Source: Apostichopus japonicus
Taxonomy: Eukaryota > Echinodermata > Holothuroidea > Aspidochirotida > Stichopodidae
Assembly (NCBI RefSeq): GCF_037975245.1
Contig: NC_092572.1
Location: forward strand, 721,501-785,500
Direction of reading: 5' to 3'
Length of the DNA stretch: 64,000 nt
A program made the translations under genes and the position numbers. The first letter of the stretch is position 1; each line of letters begins with the position of its first letter. Under the pieces are notes generated by a model. The model searched no databases, was not told the origin of the DNA, and worked only from the letters and a program-made list of their open reading frames with translations. Positions 46,951-59,327 of the stretch are shown one piece after another.

Positions 46951-47250
46951 AACATATCGTAATCATGCATTCAACTTGCGGCCTACGAGTAAACCGAACT
47001 GGTGAACTTATATGTAGAGTGAGCGGATCCCGTCCTCAAATATCACTACAATGGGAGATAAGTAATATCAACAGCCTCCAATTCACAACAAAAGAACCCA
47101 TTTCACAGGATATTAGTGGTACATGGGACACATATATATCTCCCGAGTACACAGTGTCAGTGTGTGGTGGGTTTGCACAGATCATATGTCTGTCCCAACG
47201 AGATGTAAATCGTATGCCTCGTTCTGACAGTCATATTGAGTTAACAAGTG
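46951..47250 (+). CDS. Ig-like domain exon of a plus-strand gene (probably decayed)
   Basis: A 300-nt exon after an AAACGCAG acceptor and before a GTGAGTTT donor, phase 1 to 1. It encodes HSTCGLRVNRTGELICRVSG, RPQISLQWEI and EYTVSVCGGFAQIICLSQRD. The Cys..Trp..Cys pattern fits an Ig domain. It is followed on the same strand by further Ig fragments and a NACHT relic. No signal peptide exon was found. Confidence 0.65.
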
Positions 47251-47406
47251 GTGAGTTTGTCCTGACCATTAATTAACTAGTAAAATGATATCAGATACGA
47301 TTGAACACACAAAGCATTCTTAATAACTAACTAGGGGTGAAACATTTAAACTACAAAAACAGAGAATTTGTTTTATAGTACATATTTTGGACAATTGACT
47401 TCATTT

Positions 47407-47566
47407 ATTCATTGCTGTAAACAACGGAACATTTCAAGGTCTCTATTTGAAATGTCCAGCCACTGAAATTATTCCAAGCATCTACTGGATGTCTTTCAGT
47501 AGCAACCAAAGTAAACAATTGGCTTCATTCAGAAAATGCTGTAAACAACAGAATATTTTACTGTAG
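47407..47566 (+). pseudogene. Ig-domain fragment
   Basis: The plus frame AVNNGTFQGLYLKC, PATEIIPSIYWMSFSSNQ has the C and W strands of an Ig domain but ends in a stop after a partial 125-bp self-duplication (ACAATTGACTTCATT at 47392, ACAATTGGCTTCATT at 47516). Confidence 0.5.
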
Positions 47567-47770
47567 TTGGAACTAATTTTTTTAAGATCGCCTTCATTCC
47601 TTAAACGAGTGTTCATCCTGACACTCAAAGAGTGACAGCCCGAAGTCCAAGTCTAAGTCCAAACAATAGATTCGAGTACGACAGCCTCGTATTGTTATAT
47701 TAAAATGACTTCACTTCAGTGATAAAGTTCAGTAATAAACGCAGTGGAATAGAAATATATGATTATTCGT

Positions 47771-49049
47771 ATCAGCTGCACTCCCATCTCTAGCAGGATC
47801 ATCTCCATCCGTGTCTCTGCTAAACCACACAACATGACCATCATCCAGGTCTATGCACCAACGTCGAACCACACCGAGCAAATTTTCAACTGCAGGGTAC
47901 TTACTGAGAAACATCTCCAGCATCAGCGCGACCTCTGCCACAACTTCATCGATTTCAAGAAGGCCTTCGACAGAGTCTGGCATGATGGCCTTTGGCATGT
48001 CCTCAGAGAATTCAACATCGAGGAAGGACTCGTTCAAGTCAACCATTCACTGTACAGTCACTCTAGCAGTGCAGTTCTTCTGAACAACCAGCTAGGAGAG
48101 TTCTTTCAGACAACTGTGGGTGTTCGACAGGGTTGTCTACTTTCTCCAGTTCGTTTCAGCTTATTCCTCGAAAAAATCATGCAGGAAACTCTCCAAGACC
48201 ACCATACTTCTATCTCCATTGGTGGACGGCCAATCTGCAATCTTCGGTTTGCTGATGATATAGACCTGATGGGAGGCAACATTAACGAGCTCCAAGACCT
48301 CACCAACAAACCTGCTACAACAGCCGGCAAATTTGGCATGGAAATCAGCAAAGAGAAATCGAAGATCTTTGTGAACAGCAGGAACAACATCAATGCTCAT
48401 ATCACTATAAACAACGAGGCTTTAGAGGAAGTATCCAGCTTCAAAAACCTGGGAGTGACTTTGACCAAGGATGGCACCTCTGCAAAAGAGATCCAGATTC
48501 GGATTGCCTCAGCTACAGCAGCAATGACCAGGCTAAATGTGATCTGGAAGAGTAACATCAACTTCTCCACCAAATTCAGGCTCTACAAGTCACTGGTCGT
48601 TTCCATCTTACTCTACGGTTACGAGGCGTGGACACTTCTGGCTGAAAGCGAGAGGCAAATCCAGGCTTTCGAGACCAAATGCCTGAGAAAACTGCTCCGC
48701 ATCCTATACACCGACCGTAAGACCAACGGCTATGTTCGGGAAACGGTCGGAGACCTGGTGGGCCCATATGTACCACTCCTGTCAACAGTCAAACGTCGGA
48801 AACTGGCATGGTTTGGCCACGGCACAAGGCATGACAGCATCTCCGAGGTTATACTCCAGGGCACTGTAGAGGGCGGTCGCAGACGAGGACGTCAGAGAAG
48901 AAATTGGTCCGACAACGTGAAGGACTGGATCGGCTTGGACATGCAAGACCTGCTCACCACTGCTGCTAACAGATCTGCATGGAGGACGATGTCAGCTGCA
49001 ACCGTCATGTCTCCCGACGACTTCACAGTCATGGGACTGAGTGAGTGAG
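47771..49049 (+). mobile_element. 5'-truncated LINE retrotransposon with 11-bp target-site duplication
   Basis: One open frame (to a TGA at 49046) encodes the end of an endonuclease domain (IIQVYAPTSNHTEQ), then jumps to reverse transcriptase (NFIDFKKAFDRVWHDGLW, TVGVRQGCLLSPVRF, LRFADDIDLM with the catalytic Asp-Asp pair), thumb (FKNLGVTLTKDG) and the basic C-terminal part (RRRGRQRRNWSDNVKDW). Relative to full LINEs the endonuclease-RT connection is deleted in frame. The 3' end is a TGAG microsatellite. TGATTATTCGT occurs at 47760-47770 and 49050-49060, an exact duplication of the target. It cannot be autonomous as it stands. Confidence 0.92.
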
Positions 49050-49131
49050 TGATTATTCGTGCCTTTTTTTATACTGCTAGTTGTGATTGATTCATATTCA
49101 AGCGGCTGCTAACCCAAGAACGCTTTTAACA

Positions 49132-49188
49132 AAAGGACCACGTAGACGTCCACGTTGCTGACACGGATTCTTATACTTGCTACAACGC
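49132..49188 (+). pseudogene. Ig F-strand fragment
   Basis: The plus frame HVDVHVADTDSYTCYNAAA ends in a stop. The ADxxxYxC signature is typical of an Ig F strand. An in-frame stop lies just upstream, and the LINE separates it from the preceding Ig fragment. Confidence 0.45.
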
Positions 49189-49483
49189 TGCTGCATAAAC
49201 ATTCTTCTGGTCTATAGATGCATACAAGGTTGAAAGACGAATAAAACTGCTCAGACTTTTCTTGATAATAAATGCTGATTTTTAGAAGGTTTGAAGACGC
49301 TTATCCGGCTACGACATGTAAAGTACTAAATAGTAGGTATCACTAACCATCGACAGTATTTGATCAGGTGCATATGATGTTATCATAAACTAGTGGTAAA
49401 GCGTATTTTATAGCAGTAATATATTTCCATAAGATAATTATTGCTTATAGCCAGAGTTAAAATTTTCAAACTTTTCATATTTT

Positions 49484-50900
49484 TTGGGGCAGAAAAAGAT
49501 AAAAAAGCTAGAGAGTCTCGTATCTCTACTCTATGAGAGCTACAAACACCGCCTGCTCTTGAAACCTTTCCCCGGAACAAGTATATCTCTCAATACTGAT
49601 ACCTTGTATGTGGATTGCAATGTTCCGTTCAATGGAAGAATGACAAGTATCCAAAAAAGACAACTACCAGTAAATTGATGATGAATTAAAACCTTCTCAA
49701 GAACAAGTTTGTGATATTGAAAGCAGATCTTGGATATGGGAAAACAGCATGTTTTCTGCAGATGTTAAATCAATGGATTCAGGAAAAAGAGAAAACGTTT
49801 GTTCTAATTTATGTACATCTGAATTACCAAAATTATCAGAAGACTCTCACTGAATTAATAATGGACGATCTAGCCACAAATTGTGATTTAATGACCAAAT
49901 ATGTCTATACTATTTTGTTAAATGAGCCTGTCATTGTTCTGATCGATGGCTTTAGTGAACTGTATTTAGGCGACATTTGTGGTAATGTGTCAGCATATGT
50001 TCGAAAACTTCTAAATAGAACATTCCCTCGCCAAACAGAGATTTCTAAGAATAAAGTACCTGATGAGAATACCATTCGAAAGGGTCGTAACGAAATGCAA
50101 CAACTTGATGGAGATGGAAGCGAGATTTGTGAAGCCATAACAACAGCTAATAAACAAATGGGAGTTTGGGTTACACTGCGCCAGACTCATGGCGTATGTT
50201 CAAACTGCTGCAAGTCTACGACAATTGAGCTTAGCGAATTTAAAAATGAAGAAATTACAGAATAATCAAAAAGAATTTACAACTGTCATCGTTGCTGCAG
50301 AGATAACGATCGTGAAAAGACTCTTGTGTGACAGAACGCAGAAGATACCTTTGAAGGTGAAATCGCTGACATGTTAAGAAAGAGTATTTTCATTGGGACT
50401 TGGGATTTTGTTGAAAGTGTTCCCAAGGCACCATTATTCTTATTGACAATGTTATATATGGATGTTGACAAAATCACAAAAGGTGTGCGTCCAGCTGGCC
50501 ATTGGCGTTTGTCAAATATTGTTGAATCTACCATATACTCTATGAAAGGTCATTACATGTCATAGCTAAATGTAGAGAAAATCGACGTTTGTCAGGTGAG
50601 AAAGCACATAGGGAAGACTTTGCTTAGTGTATTAGATAAGAAGGCTCCACATTCTGTCAACGAATGGAAAAAAAGTTATGGAAATTGATCTCAAAAGAGT
50701 TATTTTAACAGGACTGCTGCAGACAAAAGAGAGGATAATTTTTAGGACATCGTATTCTACATGTTGTCAACGACAAGAAATTTAACAAACATTATATCAA
50801 AAAAAAATCTTCAAAATGAAGACTTTAAAGATGCATTAAGGTACATTTGCGGCATTAATAGTGACGTAGACAAAACACATTTTAAAATGAAAGTTTTTTG
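49484..50900 (+). pseudogene. NACHT (NLR-type) pseudogene
   Basis: After a GGGGCAG acceptor, the frame SLVSLLYESYKHRLL ... SLNTDTLYVD matches the linker that precedes NACHT domains. A stop and frameshift follow at about 49678-49690. The NACHT core then reads KFVILKADLGYGKTACFLQ (Walker A GYGKT) and EPVIVLIDGFSELYLG (Walker B). A stop at 50263 interrupts the next part. The frame resumes as DTFEGEIADMLRKSIFIG and VPKAPLFLLTMLYMD, stops at 50563, and fragments continue to about 50900 (LQNEDFKDALRYICGIN). At least three stops or shifts make it a pseudogene. NACHT ATPases act in cytosolic immune sensing. Confidence 0.78.
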
Positions 50901-52190
50901 ACATTAAATGAAAGGATATGTGGGATGATTATATCAATTGCTTTTATGAAGTACAAGACCCAGAAGTTAAAAACATAATAGTTAACCCATATGAACAAAA
51001 ACGAGGAGATCGCGGTTAAACAGGTAGACTGTAAGTATGATAACACATTGTGACGTTCTTCTTTTACCTTCTGTAAATATGTTGTTATGTAACCAACTTA
51101 TTCATCTGCCTTATTACGTAGCATATTTAGAAGAAAAGTATACACTTAAAATTCTGTCTTTTCTGATTTTCAACAGTACCATCGCGGCATGATCCTTTTT
51201 GAGGGCATACCTGATATATCCTTTTTTCGTCCATCTACTCATACCGAATGTTTAGCGAGTAGTCATGATTAGAAGGGAACTCCAAGAGCGACAAGAAGCT
51301 GAAGTTATTCCTTTAGTCAGATGAATCGCTAGTATGCCCATAGTTACCCTTCAGTGAGTGCCTTTCCTGTTTAATTCATATTAGTTACAGTGACATCACT
51401 ACGTACTGCAATATGTACGGATTTCATGAATCTTTCCTAACAGTTTAGTCAAAGCTAGTAGCACTATCAAAAGTGTTTACATGGGATAAGCATCAAGTTT
51501 AACAGTATCAATATTTATTAATGAGATTAGAAGTTATATGTTTAACAGTGTCTCAATAATATTACAATGGCTACAGTTCTAACACTTCTGTTCCGTTTTA
51601 GATTCCACGATTGCGATATGGACACATTTTCTCGCGACACTCTCAAAACGCTAAATCAGGCTACGTCACGCTATCGAACGTGTGTTATGCATTTGCAAAC
51701 TACTTGTTGTCTCTTAACATATTATGAACTCAATTACGATATAAGATACCAAGTTAAATTATAAAATGAGCATTTTCATACATTGCTCGTTCTCGATCTT
51801 ATTGTCTAGTCAGTTCTAGGAGCATTACGAAGAACAGTAGGTCTCTCAAATCATATCCGTTTTGTACATTGTTTCGTCTCCACAGTTGATCGTTCATCCG
51901 GGGGTTCCTGGAAGGAATTCAAAAACAATGAAACTTATAACTTCCAGACTGGTCAATGGGAAACAATAGAACGAAGTCAGCGACCATACTGCCTATCTCA
52001 GATCCTAGTTATGTGCAAATGAAATAAATATGTAGAAATACAAAGCTTTGGTCATAAGTCATTGTTACGAGGGCCCATTGTAGCTTAACGCTAGTCACTG
52101 CTAGTGAGAAACCTAATGTTATATTATAGAAAGTATTTGAAATGGCCTACGTGACAATCAATATTTGAGAAATTAGGTCGGGTTAACGTG
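50901..52190. other. Intergenic, no gene recognised
   Basis: AT-rich, with short frames only. It may include further eroded sequence of the NACHT relic near its left end. Confidence 0.45.
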
Positions 52191-53030
52191 TCAGGATGTT
52201 ATTTATGTAATGAGCAATACACGATTGTTCTGGTATATTCCTTATGATGACACGCTGGTCTCGGGTTACCGTGGGTTTACGTGAAATCGCGTGTAAGCTG
52301 TGCACCCATTTTCGTGGATTCTCTGGAATGTTCGCGAGATATGCAAAGGACTTCCAAGAATGGAGAAACTGGTCGAATTGTTACTCAGGTGTATCGAGAA
52401 AGATCTAGATGATTCTTGACATGGCGAATTGTATAAAAAGCCGCCCAAGATCGGAAAGTTTCTCAATATCTCAATTTCTCAAACAAGATTGATTCTACAC
52501 TTCCACTCAAAAGTTTGAAGAGGACTTTGCTGTGAAACTACAGTTTTCTAGTCGTTATTTCGGAGAACATGAAGAATTCCTGTCTCCGTTGAGGAAGTTC
52601 GTTACGCCAGGAGTTGGTGGCTATAAAGCTGATTTTGGACTGACTCTGGTAATATTTAGTCGGCGAGAAGTTCGACTTGTGCTTCACTCTATTGTGGCTG
52701 GAAGTCCGTCTTCTATTTTGGAGCATCGCCGGAAAGAAAGTGATTGCTGTTTCTGGGATCGCGAGAAACTTCGTCGAGGACCAGTGAATTTCGCGGTACA
52801 ACTGACCGAGAATCGTCGTCATCAAGGTCGTGGCCGCTGAGGGATATCTCCGTTGGAAGAGACCAGCGTGTTTTAGAGTGTATCCTATCTTGTTAAGTGA
52901 GTAATTTTCTACATATTTGTAATTACCACTTGTTGTTGTTTGTTCAAACTCCATTGTTCAATATAGTTTACGTTCTCATTCAAATTCTCTAGACTCGTCA
53001 ATTTGTCCTCTCAAAAACGAACCCAGGCTT
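52191..53030 (+). other. GC-richer segment with TATA box, possible solo LTR
   Basis: TATAAAAAG at 52432-52440 is followed by a less AT-rich stretch with weak open frames in both strands. The composition jump and isolated promoter would fit a solo LTR, but clear ends, primer site and target duplication were not found. Confidence 0.25.
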
Positions 53031-53615
53031 GTGTCTCACTAAAAATTAATTATCGAGATTGAAATGTAGCTAAGACCATACGTTTGTGTATAAAACAAAT
53101 AAAAAGGGGGGTCACTGTGGGTTTTTTTTAGTGGGTGGGGCTCAAAGGTCAAAGGTCAATCTGAAAATGACGTAATTTGGCTAAAAATCGATGTTCGCTT
53201 CATCAAAATCGTGACAGAAAATAAAAGTTGAACAAACCCCCCCCCCCCCATTATATTTGGTATAAACCCTAACATGTTTTGAACATATTCTGAGCATTTC
53301 AGGAATATATCTATAGAGACTTCTGAAAAAAATGCAAATAACCTTGAAATTTCCTGTAATTTGACACCAAAATCGTCCAAATCCGTTCATTTTTGAAAGA
53401 CATGTCGTTCCCGAACGCTTCAACCTACGAACGTGTTTTTTTTACCCTATTTTAGATATTTAGGCCGCTCACTTCTTTGTTATTGATAGTTATGACATAG
53501 CGCCCTCACATTCCTTTGTAAGTCGATAGCAACCGCCGTTCTTGCGTAATACTGTTTCACTGAATGTTTAGTGTACATTTCAATTGACTTTCACGTAGTG
53601 GATATTTTCAAATAG

Positions 53616-53757
53616 GTCGTGGCTGCACACAGCGTCCCAAATTACGGCCCAATAGGCCCTAAAGATGTGGGACGATTGGTCAGATACCTTGATGAGGTCC
53701 AGGACCTTCTGGTCGAACCAGTTTATCAAGGTTCGGTCCTTTGAGGACCCAGAAATT
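53616..53757 (+). CDS. Possible exon of an NLR-type effector or adaptor domain
   Basis: After a TTTTCAAATAG acceptor the frame encodes VVAAHSVPNYGPIGPKDVGR and LVRYLDEVQDLLVEPVYQGS. The amphipathic helix and EPVYQGSVL ending recall N-terminal effector domains of the TRADD-N-like type fused to NACHT proteins, but this is a memory-based guess. The donor is either CAAG/GTTCGG (53730) or ATT/GTAAGT in another frame. Confidence 0.3.
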
Positions 53758-54677
53758 GTAAGTTCAATAGCGTTTTTTACAAAAATGGCTAGGCTAGGCC
53801 TAACGTTATGCCAACGTTAGGCTGTATTTGTAGAAAGTAAACAAAAGTAAACAACATTTGTACTAAATTAAATCAGTCATAACTCTGTCAATCTTCAACA
53901 GATTTCAGAAAATAAGGTATCATCTGAAAGAGCAGCCCCAGAAAAACCTTTATCATACAATTTGAAGTCAATTTTGAAGTCCGTAGTGATTTTATTGTAT
54001 TTTGGTGTTTTCCAATTAAAATTAAATTGCGACCTAATTTGCATATTATAATTTGCATATATTTGGAATTTTTTATAAAATTATCAATTCCAAATATTGT
54101 TCCCTATTGATCTAAATCAACTTCCTAATAGAGAAGTTGTCCCTAACCTTTTTAGCCAGCCCTAACAAGATAAGTGCCCCCAGACCCTAATTGTTTTCCC
54201 ACCCCCAATGCAGTAAAGGGGCAAACACAATTTCAAGCAGATATCTTTGTACAATGCTACCGTGATCTGAGCTGTGCTATTAGAAACGTATTTCATTTAA
54301 CCTCATATACAACCTCAAGTTGCGTACTGTGCCAAATGCGGTTTAAGTTACACATATGTATTAAACATTGTAACAATTTATAGTAGAATTAACTGTAGAT
54401 TATATATTAACTCCGGAGAGACCGATTGAGGGTTTCAATTTTCATATCTGTATGAGATTACGTATCGTGTTATGTTAAAAAAAAATAACAGCGCGCAGAT
54501 AATCAAGAAGCTCCCTTTGTGAAACGTTTACAAACAACATAATGTACGACCTGGTCACTACAAATAAGTCTTTGTTCACAATTTTCACTACCATTTATAA
54601 TCGGAGCCGAAGGACAGATAACAATACAGATACAGAATTTGATCTTTCTCTGATCTCATTAAAACCGTTTATGTAAA
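53758..54677. other. Intergenic or intronic, no gene recognised
   Basis: A C/G homopolymer lies just before (53238-53249). The sequence is otherwise AT-rich without supported features. Confidence 0.4.
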
Positions 54678-54862
54678 AAAACTCGGCCTTTTTGCTTAGA
54701 TCATGTTTATTATTATGTTCCCCTTCTACAGGAATTGTGATATACACTAACGATGATCATACAGTCTCGATGCAAGGGGACTGGGGTTGAGAGCGGATCA
54801 GTCGATCGGTTGTTTTGTTTTACGTGCCCAGGTTCTTACCCAAAGACTTTTCTTAAAAAGTA
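54678..54862 (+). mobile_element. U2 snRNA-headed SINE-like element, copy B
   Basis: An older copy of the 13491-13675 element in the opposite orientation. The head ACTCGGCCTTTTTGCTTAGA still aligns to U2 snRNA. The body aligns along its length, including TTGAGAGCGGATCAGTCG and TTTTCTTAAAAAGTAT at the 3' end. Direct repeats TATGTAAA at 54670-54677 and 54863-54870 flank it. Confidence 0.72.
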
Positions 54863-54870
54863 TATGTAAA

Positions 54871-55900
54871 TGTACGGTTATGATTTCCGATAATTTACAA
54901 TGCTACCGCCTTTCGTTTTCTTCCATAATCCTGGTTTCTGTTTCTACAATAGAAACAGTCATAAAAGGCAGGCATTATATAAAGCGTAGCAGCGTCACCT
55001 TTTTCATGGCTTTTGACGCGTTGGAAACAAAGGGAAACAGCGCGATTAGGAGAATGAAAATGACTTACATCATTTGGCATAATTTTACTTGTTCAAAATT
55101 TAACCTTTTTTTGGTAACATGCTTAGGTAGAGTTATAAGACTTGGTACAAAAAAAGAGACAAACAATAAGTAGCATTAACAACAGTCGTGGAATAAGTAG
55201 CCAACGTCATTTTTCATTTAAGCTGTCAAATTGATAATTCATTGCATAGCAGTATTGCTGTTCCTTAACTGCTATAATTTATTGGAACTTTCAAAATAGC
55301 TCAAATTAGCTATGGGATTAATTTGGTGGGGATGTGCTATGTATAGCACAGGGAAGTTCAAAGTTTCCTCTGCAAGTTATGTATGTTTTCCATCAAATAG
55401 TAACGTTCGCCAAAGCGTATGATTCACAATCAATTTCATTATAATTTAAGGCACCCAAAATAGCGATTGGAGATTATTAGCTGGGGGGGGGGGGCGAGTA
55501 AAATATTCGTATTTGTAGTTTAAAAAATTGTTGGAGAAAGGACATAAACGTGGGCAGTCTCTTATTTCATGCACTCTCACGTTGTTTGACGCCAATAACT
55601 AATATTACCGTGAACAGCGATTAATTATTTTTTAATGTTATGCAGTATACATAACATAAAAATATATGTGGTTTACTCCTTTGGTGCAATTGTAAGTGTA
55701 CAATGGTTGATGGTACATAGCATAAAGAACGCAAGAGGAACGTGTTCTTAATTGTCAATTGACTCTTGCAATGGAGTTGCTTCCTCTATTGTTGTCCTGG
55801 TTGGAGTCACCGTTAATGTTACACGAAGCATATTATAATTAAGTCACACGATGTTAGTATTTAGCAGGCTGTCTGATCATCCTTGCACAGAGAAAATAGA
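54871..55900. other. Intergenic, no gene recognised
   Basis: A poly-G run lies at about 55484-55494. Open frames here have no recognisable domains. Confidence 0.4.
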
Positions 55901-57480
55901 ATGCTTTTAATTCTCAGTCGACTATTTTAATGGACTTGCGCCCTCCATTTTCATTCTGTTTTGGTGTTAACATTAACGTTACACTAAGCTATAGGGTGAT
56001 TAACGCACATGTGTAAGTATTCAGCATGGTGTTGTGGGTGATAATCGATCCAATACAATATTCGACATGTTGAACGGATTATCTGAAATTTTCTTTTTAT
56101 CAACAAATATTTGTTTCAAATTGTATATTTATATTAAAGGTAACACAATCCTACACAGATGAATACGTTAATAATTAATGGGTGATTAATTTTTGGATAT
56201 CAAATCGGAATCGTTGACTTAACACAGTCATATCAATGCGTCATACTAAACTGAAGTCTTATGCTGTAAGAGAGGGTGTAGATTTTGTTAAGAGTTGTTC
56301 ATAAATATCTTCATTTCAGTTTTATATTGAAGTGATAATATCCGAGTACTCATTGTTCTAACATTAGCATTTTACCGTAGTCTACTCTTTTGCAGGTTCT
56401 TGCTTCTTTGCAATTTGAATATTTAATATTCTTTTCAGTTGGATTATATCCTATGTGGAAAGTTCTCTCTAGTCAATTTATGTCACGCAGAATGTTTTCA
56501 TTTCTTGTTTCTATACTAATAGTTTGACAACTTTCTTTGTAGTTTCTTTTTGTTCGTGTTTCGTTGAAATTTGGTTAAATCCTGAGATGACTAGACTCCT
56601 GAATGACATGTTCATAGGTGAGAGGCAGGGAGAGGCGAAAGAACCGGATGCATTTAATCGATAAAGGAATAAATAAAATGATGTAATACGTTAAACAGGT
56701 AAATATTATTCGTATTGACAACGCATTGTGATAACTCTAAACGCTAAATAAATGGGGGAGGTGGGTAGAAAACATTTAACTAGGGAAAGAACTACTTTTC
56801 ATTAGGGTCGTATTTATCATTTATAATTTCTCTTTTCTAAGAAGAATCAATTCTTAATATCATACATAACCATATTGATGATGATCTTGACATATTATTT
56901 CTATGCAGTTTTCTTTCCAGACGGACAGGCCTTGCCTTTTAGCCGTCATGGTTACGCAACCAACAAGAACAAAAAAACTTTATCATCGATGTCAGAAAGA
57001 CTATGTTATATCCAGTCCTGTAGCAATCCAACTTGCTTGGTAGATATAATGCGTCATTACCTACGACCAGTTTTGACACTTCCCTACTTTATGTGCCCGG
57101 TTACGTTGGCGTGTGTACAGGGGACTGGTCTCAACAGTTTGACGAATCCGGCTATTCTCAAAGAGGAAGACATATATTTTAATAGAGATATAGAGGTGTA
57201 GGAAGGGGTGGGGATGCTTTGAGATACGATGAGATGAGTAAAGTGGGACAGGGATCTTTGTTATGTGTTTAATCTTTCATTGTATGCTATAACAGCTATG
57301 AATGGAAACAAATTCGTTTGTATATACGACCGAAATTACAACAACGAATAACAAATGACAAATGTTAGGATCACGTGATTTATGTTCGGTTGTTAACAAT
57401 TTATCGATAAGTGTTTAATATCTTTCACTTTCCTTTTAACCTTGTTATATATTCAATAACGACGTGTGCTATGTTAACCT
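55901..57480. other. Paralogous intergenic block (3' side of copy 4)
   Basis: 55930-56095 matches 31190-31380. Weaker matches continue: 56995-57030 with 32250-32280, and GATCACGTG at 57372 with 32839. A plus-strand frame at 56875-57201 has no recognisable domain, and the parallel region at 32200 does not conserve it, so it is not called a gene. Confidence 0.5.
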
Positions 57481-59201
57481 TACCGTGAGCTATTTCCTTG
57501 TAGAATACATCATACGTGTACTATGTGATATTACTAGTATGTGTCAGTCCATTTAGCCTTTGTAGGCAGTTAGGAGGATCTCTCTTACAAAAGGGAAAAA
57601 GAATATGAAAAACTACACAAACTTAGTACTGAAAACTAAATAAAGTGTAAACTAAATATGAATTATTGTTTAATCAAGAAAGTTACTAAATACACAGTGT
57701 AAGGCAAATTCATTTATTTAAAGATCGTGAACCTATAGTACAGCTATGATACTCATATGTTATTCGTGTTCTGATTGTCATACAGGGGCATACTGAATAA
57801 TCGGTTAATTGGGCAGTTCCCAAGGGTCCAGAAAAATAGGGCCCAATGACTGTTTGTTTCAGTGTGGCCTATATCACTGTCAGTCTTTCCCTGTTGTCAT
57901 GCCTGTCGAGAGGGGTCAGGGGATACAGCGGTCCGGCCCGGGTTAGATCATGGGTCCCGAGAAAGTAAAGAAAAACATAAGAAAAGATGAAAAAAGAATC
58001 CAATGACGTAATTGTATCGCGGCCTGGTAATTACACATGAATGCTAACAATGTAATACGTTATTGAATTAACTAGTGGGTCAATATTTGCATTATACGAT
58101 AGTGTTGTAAATATATTCATTTTAATCAAAATTGCACAATGAACTACTAGAAAGACGCACAGAGAAAGTATTCGTGAACTCATCATTAAATTTTACTTTA
58201 TCTTTGAATGTGATCTTAGCTTGATGAATGGAAGAGAAATTGTGCTCATGTTACCAGAAAATCAGGGTAAATTACGGTAGCCACCGAAAATTATATGCAA
58301 TGTACACGGCAGAGAGCGTAGAGAAATGTATAACAAACAAGTGTGTTACTGTTTGTAATAATTACAGACTGAGTCTGACTTTTCGGCATCTATCGAATGG
58401 GTAAATTTACTACACTAGCACTGGCAAGAAAATATGAAGATAAAATTATCGAATAAGAAACTTATGAGTTAATGTGTAACCTATATATTGAGGGAATTAG
58501 TAAAACGTTAACCACAGTAGAGTTGTTTCGTTCTATAGCTTTCAACTGACTGACTCTGTCAATGTTATCTATATCTATATGAATATATCATACACTTTTG
58601 AGGTTGTTAATTTCTAGAGAATGAAGAAAGAGTATTTGAATTTTATGACTACTAGCCTTGTCAAGACGTCAATAAAAACATTACAGAATAAAGACGATCA
58701 CATCATACATACTTATTGTAATCACAGAGAACAACAAGTTGGCTTCTAAAAAACGAAAACATTCCCTTGCGTTGATAACCTTATTACGAAACAAAACAGT
58801 GTCAAAATATGCGAGAAGTGATTAGGTGAAGAACGGTTCACTAGAAATGGCATGTCATTGGTGAAGTCCAATGATATGTTGAAAAAGCCCATGAAAGATC
58901 AAAGTTGCATTTGTTGTTAATACAAAGTGTTTAACAGTTATGCTAAACATATACAGCATGATAATAATATATCACAGAAAATAAGCCGATTGATACCAAT
59001 GAGACATCCGGGTCTACTATCGTGCATGATAAATATTCAATTGCGGATGTAAACCCTGTTGTAGTATCATGAGATCTCACGGAAGTACTGGTCAATACTC
59101 TATAATATGGTATATGTGTAGGTAGCTCCCGTAGCTTCAGGGAATCTTGAGTTTTCGTAGCGATTACCAATCACCAGTACTAGAACCTAGTCATACCCAG
59201 T
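57481..59201. other. Intergenic 3' flank of copy 4
   Basis: No gene or repeat recognised. Presumably includes the copy 4 3' UTR. Confidence 0.4.
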
Positions 59202-59327
59202 TCACACTCCAGCATGGTAGATTTGTTCTGCATAGGTAGGTTGAGCGGTATCAGGAGCTCTCATAGGCAAATACGTCGTAGGTATCGGTATCTCGTAAGA
59301 GCTGTCCGCGATTAATTTTTCAAATAT
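59202..59327 (-). CDS. Copy 4 exon K8: C-terminal tyrosine tail
   Basis: A 126-nt exon with TGA stop. It encodes SSYEIPIPTTYLPMRAPD and QPTYAEQIYHAGV. Confidence 0.9.
   Translation of the reverse strand: MFEKLIADSSYEIPIPTTYLPMRAPDTAQPTYAEQIYHAGV

Noticed and set aside
47729-48400. Antisense frames over the LINE
   Set aside because: They are shadows of the reverse transcriptase frame.
52532-52840. 102-residue plus frame and the overlapping 138-residue minus frame
   Set aside because: No recognisable domain in either; open frames reflect the higher GC content of a probable repeat.
54787-55173. 128-residue plus frame
   Set aside because: It starts inside the U2-headed element and shows no domain.
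56875-57201. 108-residue plus frame
   Set aside because: No domain found, and the paralogous block near 32.2 kb does not preserve the frame.
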